Positions 63,401-64,000 of a stretch of DNA of 64,000 bases are shown here, piece by piece. The position numbers and the translations under genes were made by a program. How positions within the stretch are numbered: the first letter of the stretch is position 1; each line of letters starts with the position of its first letter. The notes under the pieces are model-generated. The model made no database searches. It had not been told where the DNA came from and saw nothing but the letters and a program-made list of their open reading frames with translations. The stretch comes from Arctopsyche grandis (Eukaryota > Arthropoda > Insecta > Trichoptera > Hydropsychidae): NCBI RefSeq assembly GCF_051622035.1, contig NC_135359.1, positions 33,943,501-34,007,500 on the forward strand, read 5' to 3'.

Positions 63401-64000
63401 CGTGCTTACCTCACCAAACCTAACCCAACCTAACCATACCATCACCGAAATGAAAAAATTGGACATTGCAAAAATATACACAAATCGTGCTAGCTTCACG
63501 AAACCCAACCCAACCTAAGCTAACTATCACCGAAATCAAAGAATTTGACAATGCAAAAATATCCACAAAACTTGCTTACCTCACCAAACCTAACCCAAAC
63601 TAACCTAAACATCATCGAAATCGAAGAATTCGACATTAAAAAAATATTCACAAAACGTGTTTACCTCATTAAACCTAACCCAACCTAACCTAACCATCAA
63701 CGAAATCAAAGAGATCGACATTGCCAAAATATCCACAAAACCTAGCCCAACCTAACCTCATTTTTACCGAAATCAAAGAATTAGACATTGCAAAAGTATA
63801 CACAAAACGTACTCACTTCACGAAACCTAACCCAACCTAACCTTAACATCACCGAAATCGAAGAATTCGACATTGCAAAGATATCCACAAAACGTGCTTA
63901 CCTCACCAAACCTAACCCAACCTATCCATACCATCACCGAAATGAAAGAATTGGAAATTGCAAAAATATACACAAATCGTGCTAGCTTCACGAAACCCAA
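51479..64000 (+). repeat. 85-bp satellite array, block 2 (runs off the window)
   Basis: About 147 further monomers of the same 85-bp satellite in the same orientation as block 1, continuing to the window end. The ATATCC and ATATAC types intermix in places. A variant monomer carrying TTTTCGATTGTAAGATTT and AAATTCGCTTAACTCACC occurs near 55,380, 58,020, 58,270, 60,740 and 60,990. Higher-order copies have offsets of 764 bp (52,223 and 52,987) and ~2,717 bp (57,606 and 60,323). Confidence 0.95.

Noticed and set aside
41677-64000. Dozens of 60-103-residue frames in the satellite
   Set aside because: They translate the same 85-bp unit repeatedly, end at each variant stop, and have no independent start or function.
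41510-64000. CRISPR-like regular repeats
   Set aside because: Eukaryotic satellite: the whole 85-bp unit is conserved with no unique spacers, and no cas genes are present.

Overview
This is AT-rich nuclear DNA of an insect, probably a moth, butterfly or relative, although the species cannot be read from the sequence. Three things point there: spliced genes with GT-AG introns, a ZAD-type zinc-finger protein, and an R1-clade retrotransposon whose poly(A) tail runs straight into (GGTTA)3, the insect TTAGG telomere repeat. No prokaryotic, organellar or tRNA/rRNA gene was seen. Splice structures were worked out by eye from reading frame and splice signals.

Left part (1-17,200). A foldback-repeat region (1-2,700) is followed by a 396-residue metallothionein-like protein made of six ~62-residue cysteine modules (3,789-4,979, +). 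Next is a convergent, intronless, very GC-rich ZAD + ten-finger C2H2 gene (6,399-8,651, -). After a 4.7-kb gap with a 182-bp hAT MITE and a GC-rich minisatellite comes a 2.5-kb long-terminal-inverted-repeat element carrying an internally deleted LINE. It ends 188 bp before an intronless mevalonate diphosphate decarboxylase gene (16,012-17,196, +).

Middle part (17,200-36,000). A seven-exon UPF0415/DUF1308 gene (C7orf25 homologue, 17,907-19,594, -) stands head-to-head with an eight-exon Vps4-like AAA ATPase gene that lacks an MIT domain (26,587-28,608, +). A 6.26-kb hAT element with a perfect 8-bp target duplication separates them. It contains a second hAT element and a non-autonomous LTR retrotransposon whose two 1,004-bp LTRs appear identical. 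The last twelve coding exons of the host cell factor gene (Hcf/HCFC1, -) occupy 30,299-35,735. One of their introns holds a perfect 1,005-bp (TA)n tract. The Kelch-encoding 5' half of Hcf is not in the window.

Right part (36,000-64,000). Broken R1-clade (SART/TRAS-like) retrotransposon pieces lie at 37,013-40,593, including the (GGTTA)3 junction and a TAATG ORF1/ORF2 overlap. An 85-bp satellite with a degenerate CCTAA (telomere-like) core then fills ~41.5-45.25 kb and 51.5-64.0 kb, with higher-order duplications of 764 and ~2,717 bp. The satellite is interrupted by a 6.2-kb element with ~500-bp inverted repeats and CACTG ends, which itself holds a non-autonomous LTR retrotransposon with 531-bp LTRs and ATAT target duplications. 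Unless the assembly is joined wrongly here, all of this lies upstream of, or inside a giant intron of, Hcf.

The genes are ordinary unlinked housekeeping or regulatory genes (isoprenoid synthesis, metal or redox buffering, transcription, AAA remodelling), not an operon-like system. The most unusual items are the modular cysteine-rich protein, the telomere-like satellite beside a telomere-type retrotransposon, and the MIT-less Vps4-like ATPase.
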